A DNA stretch of 57,681 nt from Owenweeksia sp. GTDB lineage: Bacteria > Bacteroidota > Bacteroidia > Flavobacteriales > Schleiferiaceae. Below are positions 18,249 to 25,706 of the stretch, in pieces. Each line of letters begins with the position of its first letter. The stretch's first letter is position 1. The notes beneath the pieces were generated by a model. It saw only the letters and a list, made by a program, of their open reading frames with translations, was not told where the DNA came from and did not search any database. Location of the stretch: the NCBI GenBank assembly GCA_028277105.1, contig JANQHO010000092.1:1-57681 (forward strand), in the 5' to 3' direction. The position numbers and the translations under genes were made by a program.

Positions 18249-19145
18249 ATGACTAAACTAAAAATTGAGAACCTCTCTAAGACTTATTCTAATGGTGTAA
18301 AAGCCCTGGATAATATCAATCTTGAGATCACCAACGGAATGTTTGGCCTGCTCGGCCCTAACGGAGCTGGTAAGTCAACTCTAATGCGAACCCTGGCTTC
18401 ACTTCAGGAAGCCGATTCGGGAAGTGCCTGGCTGGATGATATCAATATTCTCAAGGATCCCACTGCTGTACGCAAGGTGCTAGGCTATCTCCCACAAGAG
18501 TTTGGAGTATATCCAAAAATTACGGCTCAACAGCTTTTGGATCATATTGCTGTTTTGAAAGGAATTTCTTCTTCCAAAGAGCGCAAAGAGCTGGTTAACT
18601 ACCTTCTTCAAAAAGTTAATTTGTATGACAAACGCAATAAAAGTGTTAAAGGGTTTTCAGGAGGAATGAAACAGCGTGTAGGTATAGCCCAAGCACTGAT
18701 CGGAAACCCCAAACTGATTATTGTCGATGAGCCTACAGCCGGTCTGGACCCTGGCGAAAGGAACCGCTTCCACAATTTACTGGCCGATGTAGGCCGTGAG
18801 GTAATTGTTATCCTTTCTACCCATATCGTAGATGACGTTAGGGAGCTCTGCACCGAAATGGCAATTATGCATCTGGGGAAAATTGTTTATCAGGGATCGC
18901 CTGCAGCAGCTATGGAAGATATCCACGGCCGGGTTTGGCAAAAAACTATAGAAAGGGAAGAGCTAGAACAATACCAGCAGGAGTACACCATCATTTCCGA
19001 AAAGATGATAGCCGGTAAACCCATTGTCCATATTTACAGGGAATCTAATCCGGGAGAGGGCTTCAAGCCCGTGGAACCCAACTTGGAGGATGTTTTTTTT
19101 ACCCGTATCCACCAGGCGGGAACTGAAGTTAACCTCGTAAACTAA
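18249..19145 (+). CDS. ABC transporter ATP-binding protein
   Basis: 298 aa. The Walker A motif GPNGAGKST is at 36-44, the signature SGGMKQR at about 138, Walker B with LIIVDEPTAGLD at about 154-165, and the H-loop in ILSTHIVDD. It belongs to the class that energises separate permeases with N-terminal six-helix blocks. The permease-peptidase gene starts 5 bp downstream, so the two form one transporter. Confidence 0.95.
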   Translation: MTKLKIENLSKTYSNGVKALDNINLEITNGMFGLLGPNGAGKSTLMRTLASLQEADSGSAWLDDINILKDPTAVRKVLGYLPQEFGVYPKITAQQLLDHIAVLKGISSSKERKELVNYLLQKVNLYDKRNKSVKGFSGGMKQRVGIAQALIGNPKLIIVDEPTAGLDPGERNRFHNLLADVGREVIVILSTHIVDDVRELCTEMAIMHLGKIVYQGSPAAAMEDIHGRVWQKTIEREELEQYQQEYTIISEKMIAGKPIVHIYRESNPGEGFKPVEPNLEDVFFTRIHQAGTEVNLVN

Positions 19146-19150
19146 GCCTT

Positions 19151-22100
19151 ATGTTTTCAGCCTTTTTCTTCAGGGAACTGCGTGGCGAGCTCACGCGCCC
19201 TATGGTTTATATTTTCACGTTCCTATTTGCACTCATCTGTTTTGGTGCCGTTTCAAGTGATAGTATTATTATTGGGGGCTCTATTGGTAATATTCACAAA
19301 AATGCTCCGCATGTTGTTACATCTTTTGTTACTACGCTAACATTATTTGGGCTATTGTTTTCCGCAGCCTTTTGCAATAATGCCGCTCTTCGCGATTACA
19401 ATAACCAATTCCATGAAATCTTATTTAGTACACCTTTAAATAGAACAGGATTTTTCTTCGGGCGCTTTTTCGGAGCCTTAATCCTGGCTATAATCCCATT
19501 CATTGGAATTTACCTTGGTATGGCACTCGGAAGTGTCGTTGCCCCAGTTGCTGGATGGGTTGATGCAGATCGCTTTGGCCCGTTTTACTGGGAATCCATC
19601 TTCAATACTTTTTTAATTTTCGTAGTGCCTAATATGCTTTTAGGCTGTGCAGTCATATTCTGGCTGGCCCACCGTTTTAGGAGTACGGTAGTCTCTTTTG
19701 TGGGTGCTTTGCTGATTATAGTGGCTTATGCCGTTTCGGGTACATTCCTTTCCGATATCGAAAATGAGAAATTAGCTGCTTTAACCGATATATTCGGAGT
19801 TAGAGCTTACAGTGTTTATTCCAAGTATTTTACTGCTGTAGAAAAGAACACCCTAAGCCCTCAGTTTACAGGCTTGTTACTTCAAAACCGGCTGATATGG
19901 TTGGGAACTGCCGGGTTAATTACTTTACTGTCTTATTTCACTTTCAGCACGCGTGAGCGCAAGACCAAAACCCGGAAATCCAAGAAAGAAGAGAAACTCT
20001 CAGCTACTTCAAAGGTTTTACTCCCCATACAGGCTCGTATGATCTTTAATGGTTTAACAAATTGGAAGCAGTTTTGGAGTTTCTTTCGCGTTTCTTCCCA
20101 AAGCATTATCAAGAGCACGGTTTTCCGCATTTTGTTTCTTTTCTGCGCCATATTGTTGATCTCCGATATAGTCAGTGGGTTTGAATATTTCGGGCTACAA
20201 TCTTACCCGATTACTTATAAAATGATGGGAATGGTGAAGAGCAATACTTCCCTGTTTGTCTTTATTATCCTGGTCTTTTTTAGTGGTGAATTAGTTTGGC
20301 GCGACAAAATGAATCATATTCATGAAGTTGTCAGTGCCACCCCTCATCATTCCTTTTCTGCTCTTGCCTCTAAAGCTTTGGCTCTCACTTGGGTTTCGGT
20401 ATTGCTGCATTTATTTTTCATCGGGCTATCCATCATCTATCAATTACTGGTCGGGTTTACAGCAATTGAGCTTGATGTTTACTTGGGAGGCCTAATACTC
20501 GACTCTATACCAGGTTATCTTACATATAGCTGCCTATTCATCTTCCTCCAGGTGCTCTTTAACAATCGGTACCTTGGCTATTTTATCTCTGTGCTTTTCC
20601 TTTTTCTTTTGGGTGAGATATTGGGTGCAATGGATATCAGTACTAATATGCTGAACTTTGGGGAAGGTCCTTCCCTATTCTATTCTGATATGAATGGTTT
20701 TGGCAACGGCCTATACGGTGCAATTTGGTTTGGAATTTACTGGCTGTTATTCGGGTTTTTACTGCTGTGGCTGGCCGGAGCAATGGTTAACCGGACCACT
20801 ACTAACAGTTTTAGAGACCGCTTTAAACAGATCAGAAAGGGTTTTACCGGAAACTATGTTTTGGGATTTGGAATAATTTTAGTCACCTGGTTTCTTACCG
20901 CAGGTTTTGTATACTACAATACTTTTATCCTGAATGATTTTAAAACCCCCGATGAACGGGAAGAGGAGCGGGTAGAATATGAAAAGAAATACAAAAAATA
21001 CAAAGGCGCTCCTCAGCCTAAATTAGTGGCTGTAAATTATTTCATTGACCTTTTCCCTAGAAACCGCGACCTCTACGTCAAAGCCGAAATGCAACTTGAA
21101 AATAAGTCCGGACTACCCATTGATTCCCTCTTTTTCAATACCAATGATAATTGGGAAGTTGAATTCAATATCCCGGGAGCTACTTTAGCTATGGAAGACA
21201 AAGACCTTGGCTTCATGATATTTGAGCTTGATAATCCACTGGATTCCGGAGAACAGATGGAGATTGAGATACAGTCTAATTATATCAGCCATGGATTTGA
21301 GAACAGTGCAGGAAACCGTTTCATAGCCAGGAATGGAACTTTTGTAAACAACGGTCAGATCTTACCGAGCATTGGATACCAGGAAGGTGTAGAGCTGTTG
21401 GACAAAAATGATCGTAAAAAATACGGTCTCAAACCTAAAAATCGCATTCCCGAGCTGGAAGAGAATTGTTCCGATAAGTGTATGGTCAATTACCTTTCTG
21501 ATGGTGCTTCAGACTGGGTGGATGTGGAAACTATTATTTCTACTTCTGCAGATCAGATAGCAGTTGCTCCAGGGCGCTTAATTAAAGAATGGGAGGAAGG
21601 AAACAGGAAGTACTTCAAATACAAAGTAGATCAGCGCTCCCAGGATTTTTATTCCTTTATGTCAGCTGATTACAAGGTAGCGCGTAAGAAATGGAAAGAC
21701 ATTGACCTAGAAGTTTATTACGATGAAAAACACCCTTACAACATAGAAATGATGCTGGACGCTATACAGGGTTCCCTGGAATATTACACCAAACATTTTG
21801 GTCCTTATTATCATAAGCAGGCCAGAATCATTGAGTTTCCCCGGTATGCCTCTTTTGCGCAGGCTTTTCCGGGCACTATGCCGTATTCGGAAGCAATTGG
21901 CTTTATCACTAACCTGGAAGATACTACTGACAACAATCTGATACAGGCCATTATCGCGCACGAAATCGCGCACCAATGGTGGGCTCACCAGGAAATTCCA
22001 GCTAAAATGCAGGGAGGCACTTTTTTAACAGAAAGTTTTGCTGAATACTCTTCTTTGATGGTAATGAAACAGGAGAATAGCGATTTTAAGATGAAAAACT

Positions 22101-22732
22101 TCCTCAAGTATGATTTTAATCGCTATCTGCGTGGCCGGAGCTTTGAATCTATAAAAGAATTACCTCTATACAAAGTTGAAAACCAATCCTACATCCATTA
22201 TGGAAAGGGAAGCGTTATTATGTATGCTTTACAGGATTATATCGGTGAAGATTCTGTGAATGCCTCTTTGCGCGATTTCCTGGCTGAATTCCGCTATGCC
22301 GAGCCCCCCTATCCCACTTCATTGGATTTCTTAAAACACCTGGAAAAAAGGGTTCCGGATAGCCTGCAATATCTCATTGAAGACTGGTTCAGGAAAATCA
22401 CGCTTTATGATTTCCGGCTCAAAGAAGCTGAACTTACTGCAGTAGATGACGGGCAATATGAAGTAAAGCTTGAGATAGAGGCTCACAAGATCTATGCTGA
22501 TACCATTAGCCGCGAAACTGTGGTTGCGCCTAATGATTGGGTGGATATAGGGCTCTATGCAGATGAAGACGAAGAAGAACTGATCCTTGCAAAACGGGTA
22601 AAATTTGATGGAGAAAAACTGAGCTTCACCTTAACAACTGACCAGAAGCCGGTCAAAGCTGCCATCGATCCCAAACGTTTGCTCATAGAAAGGTTAATTG
22701 ATGACAATGTGAAAAGTGTATCGAGAAAATGA
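19151..22732 (+). CDS. ABC permease fused to an M1-family metallopeptidase
   Basis: 1193 aa. Residues 1-570 hold about twelve membrane helices in two blocks (around 1-265 and 320-570), and another helix follows at about 575-595. The C-terminal half is an extracytoplasmic M1 aminopeptidase-like domain. The zinc motif is HEIAHQWWAHQ at about 936, with the third ligand in ESFAEYS about 20 residues later, and TMPYSEAIGF replaces the GxMEN motif. Substrate unknown; the fused peptidase suggests peptide handling at the outer face of the inner membrane. Confidence 0.93.
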   Translation: MFSAFFFRELRGELTRPMVYIFTFLFALICFGAVSSDSIIIGGSIGNIHKNAPHVVTSFVTTLTLFGLLFSAAFCNNAALRDYNNQFHEILFSTPLNRTGFFFGRFFGALILAIIPFIGIYLGMALGSVVAPVAGWVDADRFGPFYWESIFNTFLIFVVPNMLLGCAVIFWLAHRFRSTVVSFVGALLIIVAYAVSGTFLSDIENEKLAALTDIFGVRAYSVYSKYFTAVEKNTLSPQFTGLLLQNRLIWLGTAGLITLLSYFTFSTRERKTKTRKSKKEEKLSATSKVLLPIQARMIFNGLTNWKQFWSFFRVSSQSIIKSTVFRILFLFCAILLISDIVSGFEYFGLQSYPITYKMMGMVKSNTSLFVFIILVFFSGELVWRDKMNHIHEVVSATPHHSFSALASKALALTWVSVLLHLFFIGLSIIYQLLVGFTAIELDVYLGGLILDSIPGYLTYSCLFIFLQVLFNNRYLGYFISVLFLFLLGEILGAMDISTNMLNFGEGPSLFYSDMNGFGNGLYGAIWFGIYWLLFGFLLLWLAGAMVNRTTTNSFRDRFKQIRKGFTGNYVLGFGIILVTWFLTAGFVYYNTFILNDFKTPDEREEERVEYEKKYKKYKGAPQPKLVAVNYFIDLFPRNRDLYVKAEMQLENKSGLPIDSLFFNTNDNWEVEFNIPGATLAMEDKDLGFMIFELDNPLDSGEQMEIEIQSNYISHGFENSAGNRFIARNGTFVNNGQILPSIGYQEGVELLDKNDRKKYGLKPKNRIPELEENCSDKCMVNYLSDGASDWVDVETIISTSADQIAVAPGRLIKEWEEGNRKYFKYKVDQRSQDFYSFMSADYKVARKKWKDIDLEVYYDEKHPYNIEMMLDAIQGSLEYYTKHFGPYYHKQARIIEFPRYASFAQAFPGTMPYSEAIGFITNLEDTTDNNLIQAIIAHEIAHQWWAHQEIPAKMQGGTFLTESFAEYSSLMVMKQENSDFKMKNFLKYDFNRYLRGRSFESIKELPLYKVENQSYIHYGKGSVIMYALQDYIGEDSVNASLRDFLAEFRYAEPPYPTSLDFLKHLEKRVPDSLQYLIEDWFRKITLYDFRLKEAELTAVDDGQYEVKLEIEAHKIYADTISRETVVAPNDWVDIGLYADEDEEELILAKRVKFDGEKLSFTLTTDQKPVKAAIDPKRLLIERLIDDNVKSVSRK

Positions 22733-22825
22733 TACATGTGAAAAGTTTGATATACTAGCTCACCAAAAGCTTTTTAAGTGTACTATTTTTAGAGTACTAA
22801 ACTTATTCTTTAAAGGTTCTTTGGG

Positions 22826-22933
22826 CTTCGATACATCACGCTTTTAGCGTGACACTCGGCCTGACAGATAGGCTTCGAAGCTATCGGGTGTCATCCTGAG
22901 TTTTTCACGCGGTACGCGTGGAAAGTATCGAAG
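22826..22933. repeat. palindromic intergenic repeat, long form
   Basis: Bounded by CTTCGATAC (22826-22834) and its complement GTATCGAAG (22925-22933). Inside are smaller hairpins (TCACGC/GCGTGA; CACGCG/CGCGTG) and the segments CACTCGG and TCATCCTGAG. A shorter relative is at 49805-49846. It lies between convergent genes and may add transcript-end structure. Confidence 0.6.
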
Positions 22934-22960
22934 GGTGATTTAAAGTTAATACTTTTAAAA

Positions 22961-22986
22961 CCTCCGCAGCAATGGGGCTGCGGAGG
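22961..22986 (-). terminator. rho-independent terminator of the slipin gene
   Basis: CCTCCGCAGC and GCTGCGGAGG form a 10-bp stem with a six-base loop. On the minus strand it is followed by TTTTAAAAGTATT. It is 20 bp after the slipin stop codon. Confidence 0.85.
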
Positions 22987-23005
22987 GCATAATTATTTAG
23001 AGCGG

Positions 23006-24097
23006 TCAACGCGCAAAAATGTCACGCAACTGATCCACTACGTTTCCACCTGAAAGAGAAATACTATTGATCTTTTCAGCGATCTTCTCGGTGTATTCCA
23101 TTTCTTTCAGTTTGAAGAGCATAGGGTTGTCTTCCATCAACTTAGCTGTGTTCAGCAAGCTTCTGGTAGAAGCGGTTTCTTCCCGCCTGGTGATCACATT
23201 GGCCTGAGCTTTTTTCTCGGCCACCAATACATGGTTCATGATCTCTTTCATTTCACCGGGCAAGATGATATCCCTGATACCACTGGCTCCTACTTTTACC
23301 CCAAGTTCGGCCGCTTTACCTTTTACGGATTGCAAAACATAATCGGCCACTTCTTCTTTCTTCTCCAAAAGTTCATCGAGCTTAAGGGTTCCAATAAACT
23401 CCCGCAAAGCCAATTGCATCAATACATACAATTGTCTTTCGAAGTCTTTGTTATCCACCAAAGCCTTTTCAATATCCACTACTTTGTACTGGGCGGAAAA
23501 ATTCACCCGCAAAGCAGCTTTATCTTTAGTCAATATTTCCTGTCCGCTCACTTCCATTTGGAGTTGACGCATATCGGCTTTCAAAACCATTACAGGGATG
23601 CTGTTCTTCCAGAAGAGGTATTCTCCTTTTTCCAATATTCTTTCGAATTTTCCATCGATGAAGAGAATTCCTTTTTCATGGGAAGCTACGCTGTAAGCCC
23701 TGATAAAAGGCAACATCAGTGGCCTGCTCAATACTTCCCGGCCGATCCCTTCATCAATTTCCACTTTACTCAAGTCAATCTTGATGAAAGAGTAGTCTAC
23801 CACTCCTTTCCAGAAGGCATAGCGGCCTGGCTTTAGCACAGATTGAAAGTTGCCGTCATCGTACTTCAGGGCTATTTCATTATCCGAAACTTCAACAATG
23901 ATTAAAGCTTCACGGAGTTTTTCATCCCTCAAAAACAAATTCAGGTTTTGAGTGGGATGGAAAGCCTGGCTCATGTCATACACATAAACCATTTCACCGA
24001 ATGACAGCCAGTGTGTGCCAGCTTCGATCACCCTTTGGTAATCACCTCTTTTAAATACCAACCCGATTTTTCCGGTGTTGATCCTTACTCGTTTCAT
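23006..24097 (-). CDS. slipin-family SPFH/Band 7 protein
   Basis: 363 aa from the ATG at 24097 (MKRVRINTGKIGLVFKRGDYQRVI, a start typical of this subfamily); an ATG at 24124 would add nine residues. There is no clear membrane helix at the N-terminus. Residues 1-140 carry two related beta-rich units (FKRGDYQRVIEAGTHWL; YDDGNFQSVLKPGRYAFW). The SPFH domain is at about 150-310 (KDKAALRVNFSAQYKVVD; ALREFIGTLKLDELLEKKEEV; DIILPGEMKEIMNHVLVAEKKAQA), followed by a short coiled coil. Slipins of this type have been reported in predicted RNA-repair neighbourhoods. The structured RNA locus lies immediately upstream. Confidence 0.88.
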   Translation of the reverse strand: MKRVRINTGKIGLVFKRGDYQRVIEAGTHWLSFGEMVYVYDMSQAFHPTQNLNLFLRDEKLREALIIVEVSDNEIALKYDDGNFQSVLKPGRYAFWKGVVDYSFIKIDLSKVEIDEGIGREVLSRPLMLPFIRAYSVASHEKGILFIDGKFERILEKGEYLFWKNSIPVMVLKADMRQLQMEVSGQEILTKDKAALRVNFSAQYKVVDIEKALVDNKDFERQLYVLMQLALREFIGTLKLDELLEKKEEVADYVLQSVKGKAAELGVKVGASGIRDIILPGEMKEIMNHVLVAEKKAQANVITRREETASTRSLLNTAKLMEDNPMLFKLKEMEYTEKIAEKINSISLSGGNVVDQLRDIFAR

Positions 24098-24122
24098 CTC
24101 TCGAGTATATTTATAGTTAAAC

Positions 24123-24146
24123 AAAAAATTACGCTTTAAAGAAAGC
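24123..24146 (-). terminator. terminator at the 3' end of the structured RNA locus
   Basis: Minus strand: GCTTT, loop CTTT, AAAGC (24146-24133), then GTAA and six T residues (24128-24123). The short stem makes it moderate in strength. It marks the probable 3' end of the RNA, 26 bp before the slipin start. Confidence 0.6.
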
Positions 24147-24410
24147 CCGGCTGCAAACCATCTCCGCTAAACGGAAGCCTGGTTGAGAATGCTTGTGTTT
24201 GAGTAGTTGCCTACAACATTTGTCCTTTTGCAGAGAACCCTAAGGGTAAAGAGGACAAAGCCTAGTCAAGTAGCCAAACGCCCCGTTCGGTATCCCCAAA
24301 CCCACTGGCTCAGGGGAGATTGTAGAACACTTTCCGAAGAAGGTGATCCACGGGCTTGCAGCCAAAGCTTTCAAGCGATCCTTTTGAGAAGGGATCAGCT
24401 TCCTTCTTTA

Positions 24411-24492
24411 GATAATGGATTATAAATCCATCGCGTCTTCCATTTCCGCCATCCCGAATTACTTCGGGAGTGGGATTCGAACCCACATATCC
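24411..24492 (-). ncRNA. permuted tRNA-like module C (Leu-type body)
   Basis: Minus-strand order: GGATAT (24492-24487), T arm GTGGG-TTCGAAT-CCCAC (24486-24470), 3' acceptor TCCCGAA (24469-24463), linker GTAA, 5' acceptor TTCGGGA (24458-24452), Leu-like D region TGGCGGAAATGGAAGACGCG, anticodon arm ATGGA-TTTATAA-TCCAT (24431-24415), TATC (24414-24411). The acceptor pairs 7/7. GATA/TATC gives a variable-arm stem that closes the module. The loop would place TAT at positions 34-36, unexpected for a Leu body. Confidence 0.65.
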
Positions 24493-24494
24493 TT

Positions 24495-24511
24495 CTTCCG
24501 TAAAAGGGAAG
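24495..24511 (-). ncRNA. free anticodon-arm-like hairpin between modules B and C
   Basis: Minus strand: CTTCC, seven-base loop CTTTTAC, GGAAG. The loop has U33 and TTT in the anticodon positions, as in a lysine tRNA arm, but it is not joined to an acceptor of its own. The resemblance could be chance. Confidence 0.4.
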
Positions 24512-24513
24512 TA

Positions 24514-24591
24514 TAGGTTGCTCTACCAACTGAGCTACATCACCCAAGCTTACGCCACGATGAAGATGGGAATTGAACCCACGCACACCTA
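24514..24591 (-). ncRNA. permuted tRNA-like module B
   Basis: Minus-strand order: TAGGT (24591-24587), GTGC, T arm GTGGG-TTCAATT-CCCAT (24582-24566), 3' acceptor CTTCATC (24565-24559), a 14-base linker, 5' acceptor GGTGATG (24544-24538), TA, D arm GCTC-AGTTGGTA-GAGC, A, ACCTA (24518-24514). The acceptor has five Watson-Crick pairs, one G-U and one mismatch. TAGGT/ACCTA (5/5) closes the base. Only one base (24592) separates it from module A. Pairing within the linear neighbours fails. Confidence 0.6.
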
Positions 24592-24592
24592 C

Positions 24593-24664
24593 GCTGATGC
24601 TCTGCCTCTGAGCTATTTCCCGATAATGGTCGGGAAAACAGGAATCGAACCTGCGACCTCCAGC
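24593..24664 (-). ncRNA. permuted tRNA-like module A
   Basis: Minus-strand order: GCTGG (24664-24660), AGGTC, T arm GCAGG-TTCGATT-CCTGT (24654-24638), 3' acceptor TTTCCCG (24637-24631), A, CCA, linker TTAT, 5' acceptor CGGGAAA (24622-24616), TA, D arm GCTC-AGAGGCA-GAGC (24613-24599), A, TCAGC (24597-24593). The acceptor stem pairs 7/7 and CCA is encoded. GCTGG/TCAGC forms the anticodon-stem equivalent and closes the module at its base. There is no anticodon loop within the module. The body recalls tRNA-Gly. Confidence 0.65.
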
Positions 24665-24807
24665 TTCGCGATTTCTCATTGATAATGAAGCAGCATACTT
24701 GCAACTAAGTTGAAGCACTATGGGGCTATACCGAAACCCTCATCCGGTCTTCATTCCTCAATGGAAGAAACCCTCGTCAGTGCCTGAAAGCACTATATTG
24801 TTAAATC

Positions 24808-25317
24808 TTAAGTGAACTCCTGAAGCTTTTTTCTGGCCTTGATTTTTGCTTTTAGCCTGGTCATTTCCTCATTCAGGTAATCTCCTTCATGTTTGTAGTT
24901 GACTTCCGCCAAAGCTGCTTTAAGGTTGTGTTTCGCCAACTTGAGCTCTCCCCTTGTCTCCAAAATTCTAGACATCCCGTGCAGAATAAATGTCCTGCTG
25001 ATAGTCGGTAATTTTTGAGCGTGCATTAACACTCTTTGGGCTTTGTTCAGCCGCTTCTGGGTGATATAAAGGATTACCAGTTGTTCCAAAGCACAGCTAT
25101 AATTGGGTTCGCCTGTTAATGCCTTTTCCAAGTAGTACTCCGCTTCGCGATAATCTTTTAAATACCACATTTGCAGACGGCCCATTAAGCAGAGAGCTGC
25201 TGCATGGTTGTCATCATAACTTAAAGCATAGTTAAGGTTTTCAAGAACCTCGTTGAGTTCGTACGGGTAATTGTCGAGTGCCTTTAAATAATAGGCATCG
25301 GCCAGTATGGTTGCCAT
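24808..25317 (-). CDS. TPR-repeat protein
   Basis: 169 aa with no signal peptide, so probably cytosolic. About four tetratricopeptide helix pairs: ADAYYLKALDNYPYELNEVLENLNYAL, AAALCLMGRLQMWYLKDYREAEYYLEKAL, SCALEQLVILYITQKRLNKAQRVL, RTFILHGMSRILETRGELKLAKHNLKAAL. A basic C-terminal tail follows. TPR units bind proteins; the partner is unknown. It ends 13 bp before the structured RNA locus on the same strand, so the RNA could be read from the same transcript. Confidence 0.8.
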   Translation of the reverse strand: MATILADAYYLKALDNYPYELNEVLENLNYALSYDDNHAAALCLMGRLQMWYLKDYREAEYYLEKALTGEPNYSCALEQLVILYITQKRLNKAQRVLMHAQKLPTISRTFILHGMSRILETRGELKLAKHNLKAALAEVNYKHEGDYLNEEMTRLKAKIKARKKLQEFT

Positions 25318-25383
25318 TTTTCAAAATATTAATCTTTAAAAAATTTGATTGCTTGAGCAGCTGTTTAGCTACCCGTCAGGACA

Positions 25384-25456
25384 AAAAAAATCCCGACCAT
25401 TTCTGACCGGGAGCGAATGCGCAATGCAGAGCAATGGGGTTCTAGCTCTCCGGTAT
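25384..25456 (-). terminator. structured region with a minus-strand terminator
   Basis: On the minus strand, CCCGGTC (25412-25406) and GGTCGGG (25399-25393) form a 7-bp stem with two G-U pairs, followed by a run of T residues (to 25384). Just before it on the same strand, ACCGG-A-GAGC and GCTCCCGGT can form an alternative long hairpin. No gene ends here on the minus strand, so a short RNA upstream is possible. The rest of 25318-25706 shows nothing. Confidence 0.4.
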
Positions 25457-25706
25457 CAGATGTTTTAAATCGTTATAAAATTGGACACGCATAATTCGCT
25501 CACTTTTAATTTCGGGTGCAAAACAAGGTGTTTTTGTGAAGCTAAAAGGCAAGGATTGAACTTTAGCTAGTTTTTAAAGAGTATACGAATGCTTTGATCA
25601 TAATACCGATGTGCCTTCTGGGTTTTGGACTCTGTCTTCCGGTGTCTTGGAAATGATTTTAGTTTAAACTCTTATCTATTTATTAGTATTCCGATATTTG
25701 CCCTCT

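Larger units (their letters stand above)
24123..24795 (-). ncRNA. candidate structured RNA with three permuted tRNA-like modules
   Basis: No reading frame explains this 670-bp gap. On the minus strand, three modules in 24664-24411 each carry a T arm with a canonical TTCRANT loop and a D arm. In each, the T arm and 3' acceptor strand come before the 5' acceptor strand and D arm. The 5' flank has hairpins such as AGTGC/GCACT (24779-24794). The 3' flank has a cTTCGg tetraloop hairpin (24333-24350), AGCCA/TGGCT, a TTTGTCC/GGACAAA stem with an inner ACCC/GGGT stem, TCCG/CGGA and a terminator. The 5' end is not defined. It lies between a TPR gene and a slipin gene, all on the minus strand. It may be a tRNA-mimic or Y-RNA-like RNA. 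Confidence 0.6.

Noticed and set aside
24411..24664. Ordinary linear tRNA genes on the minus strand (Lys-like, Gly-like, Leu-like)
   Set aside because: In the linear reading the acceptor strands do not pair and the anticodon stems fail (for example TCAGC opposite TAGGT with one base between). Pairing works only across the halves in permuted order.
24395..24718. A 107-codon minus-strand reading frame and a 70-codon plus-strand frame over the RNA locus
   Set aside because: They run across T-arm and D-arm sequences and have no family resemblance; the open frame is a by-product of tRNA-like sequence.
24123..24795. Permuted group I intron around tRNA exons
   Set aside because: Short matches such as CCTGAGCC and GACTA are present in the 3' flank, but I could not assemble the P3/P7 core or find the partner strand in the 5' flank. 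Kept only as something to test.
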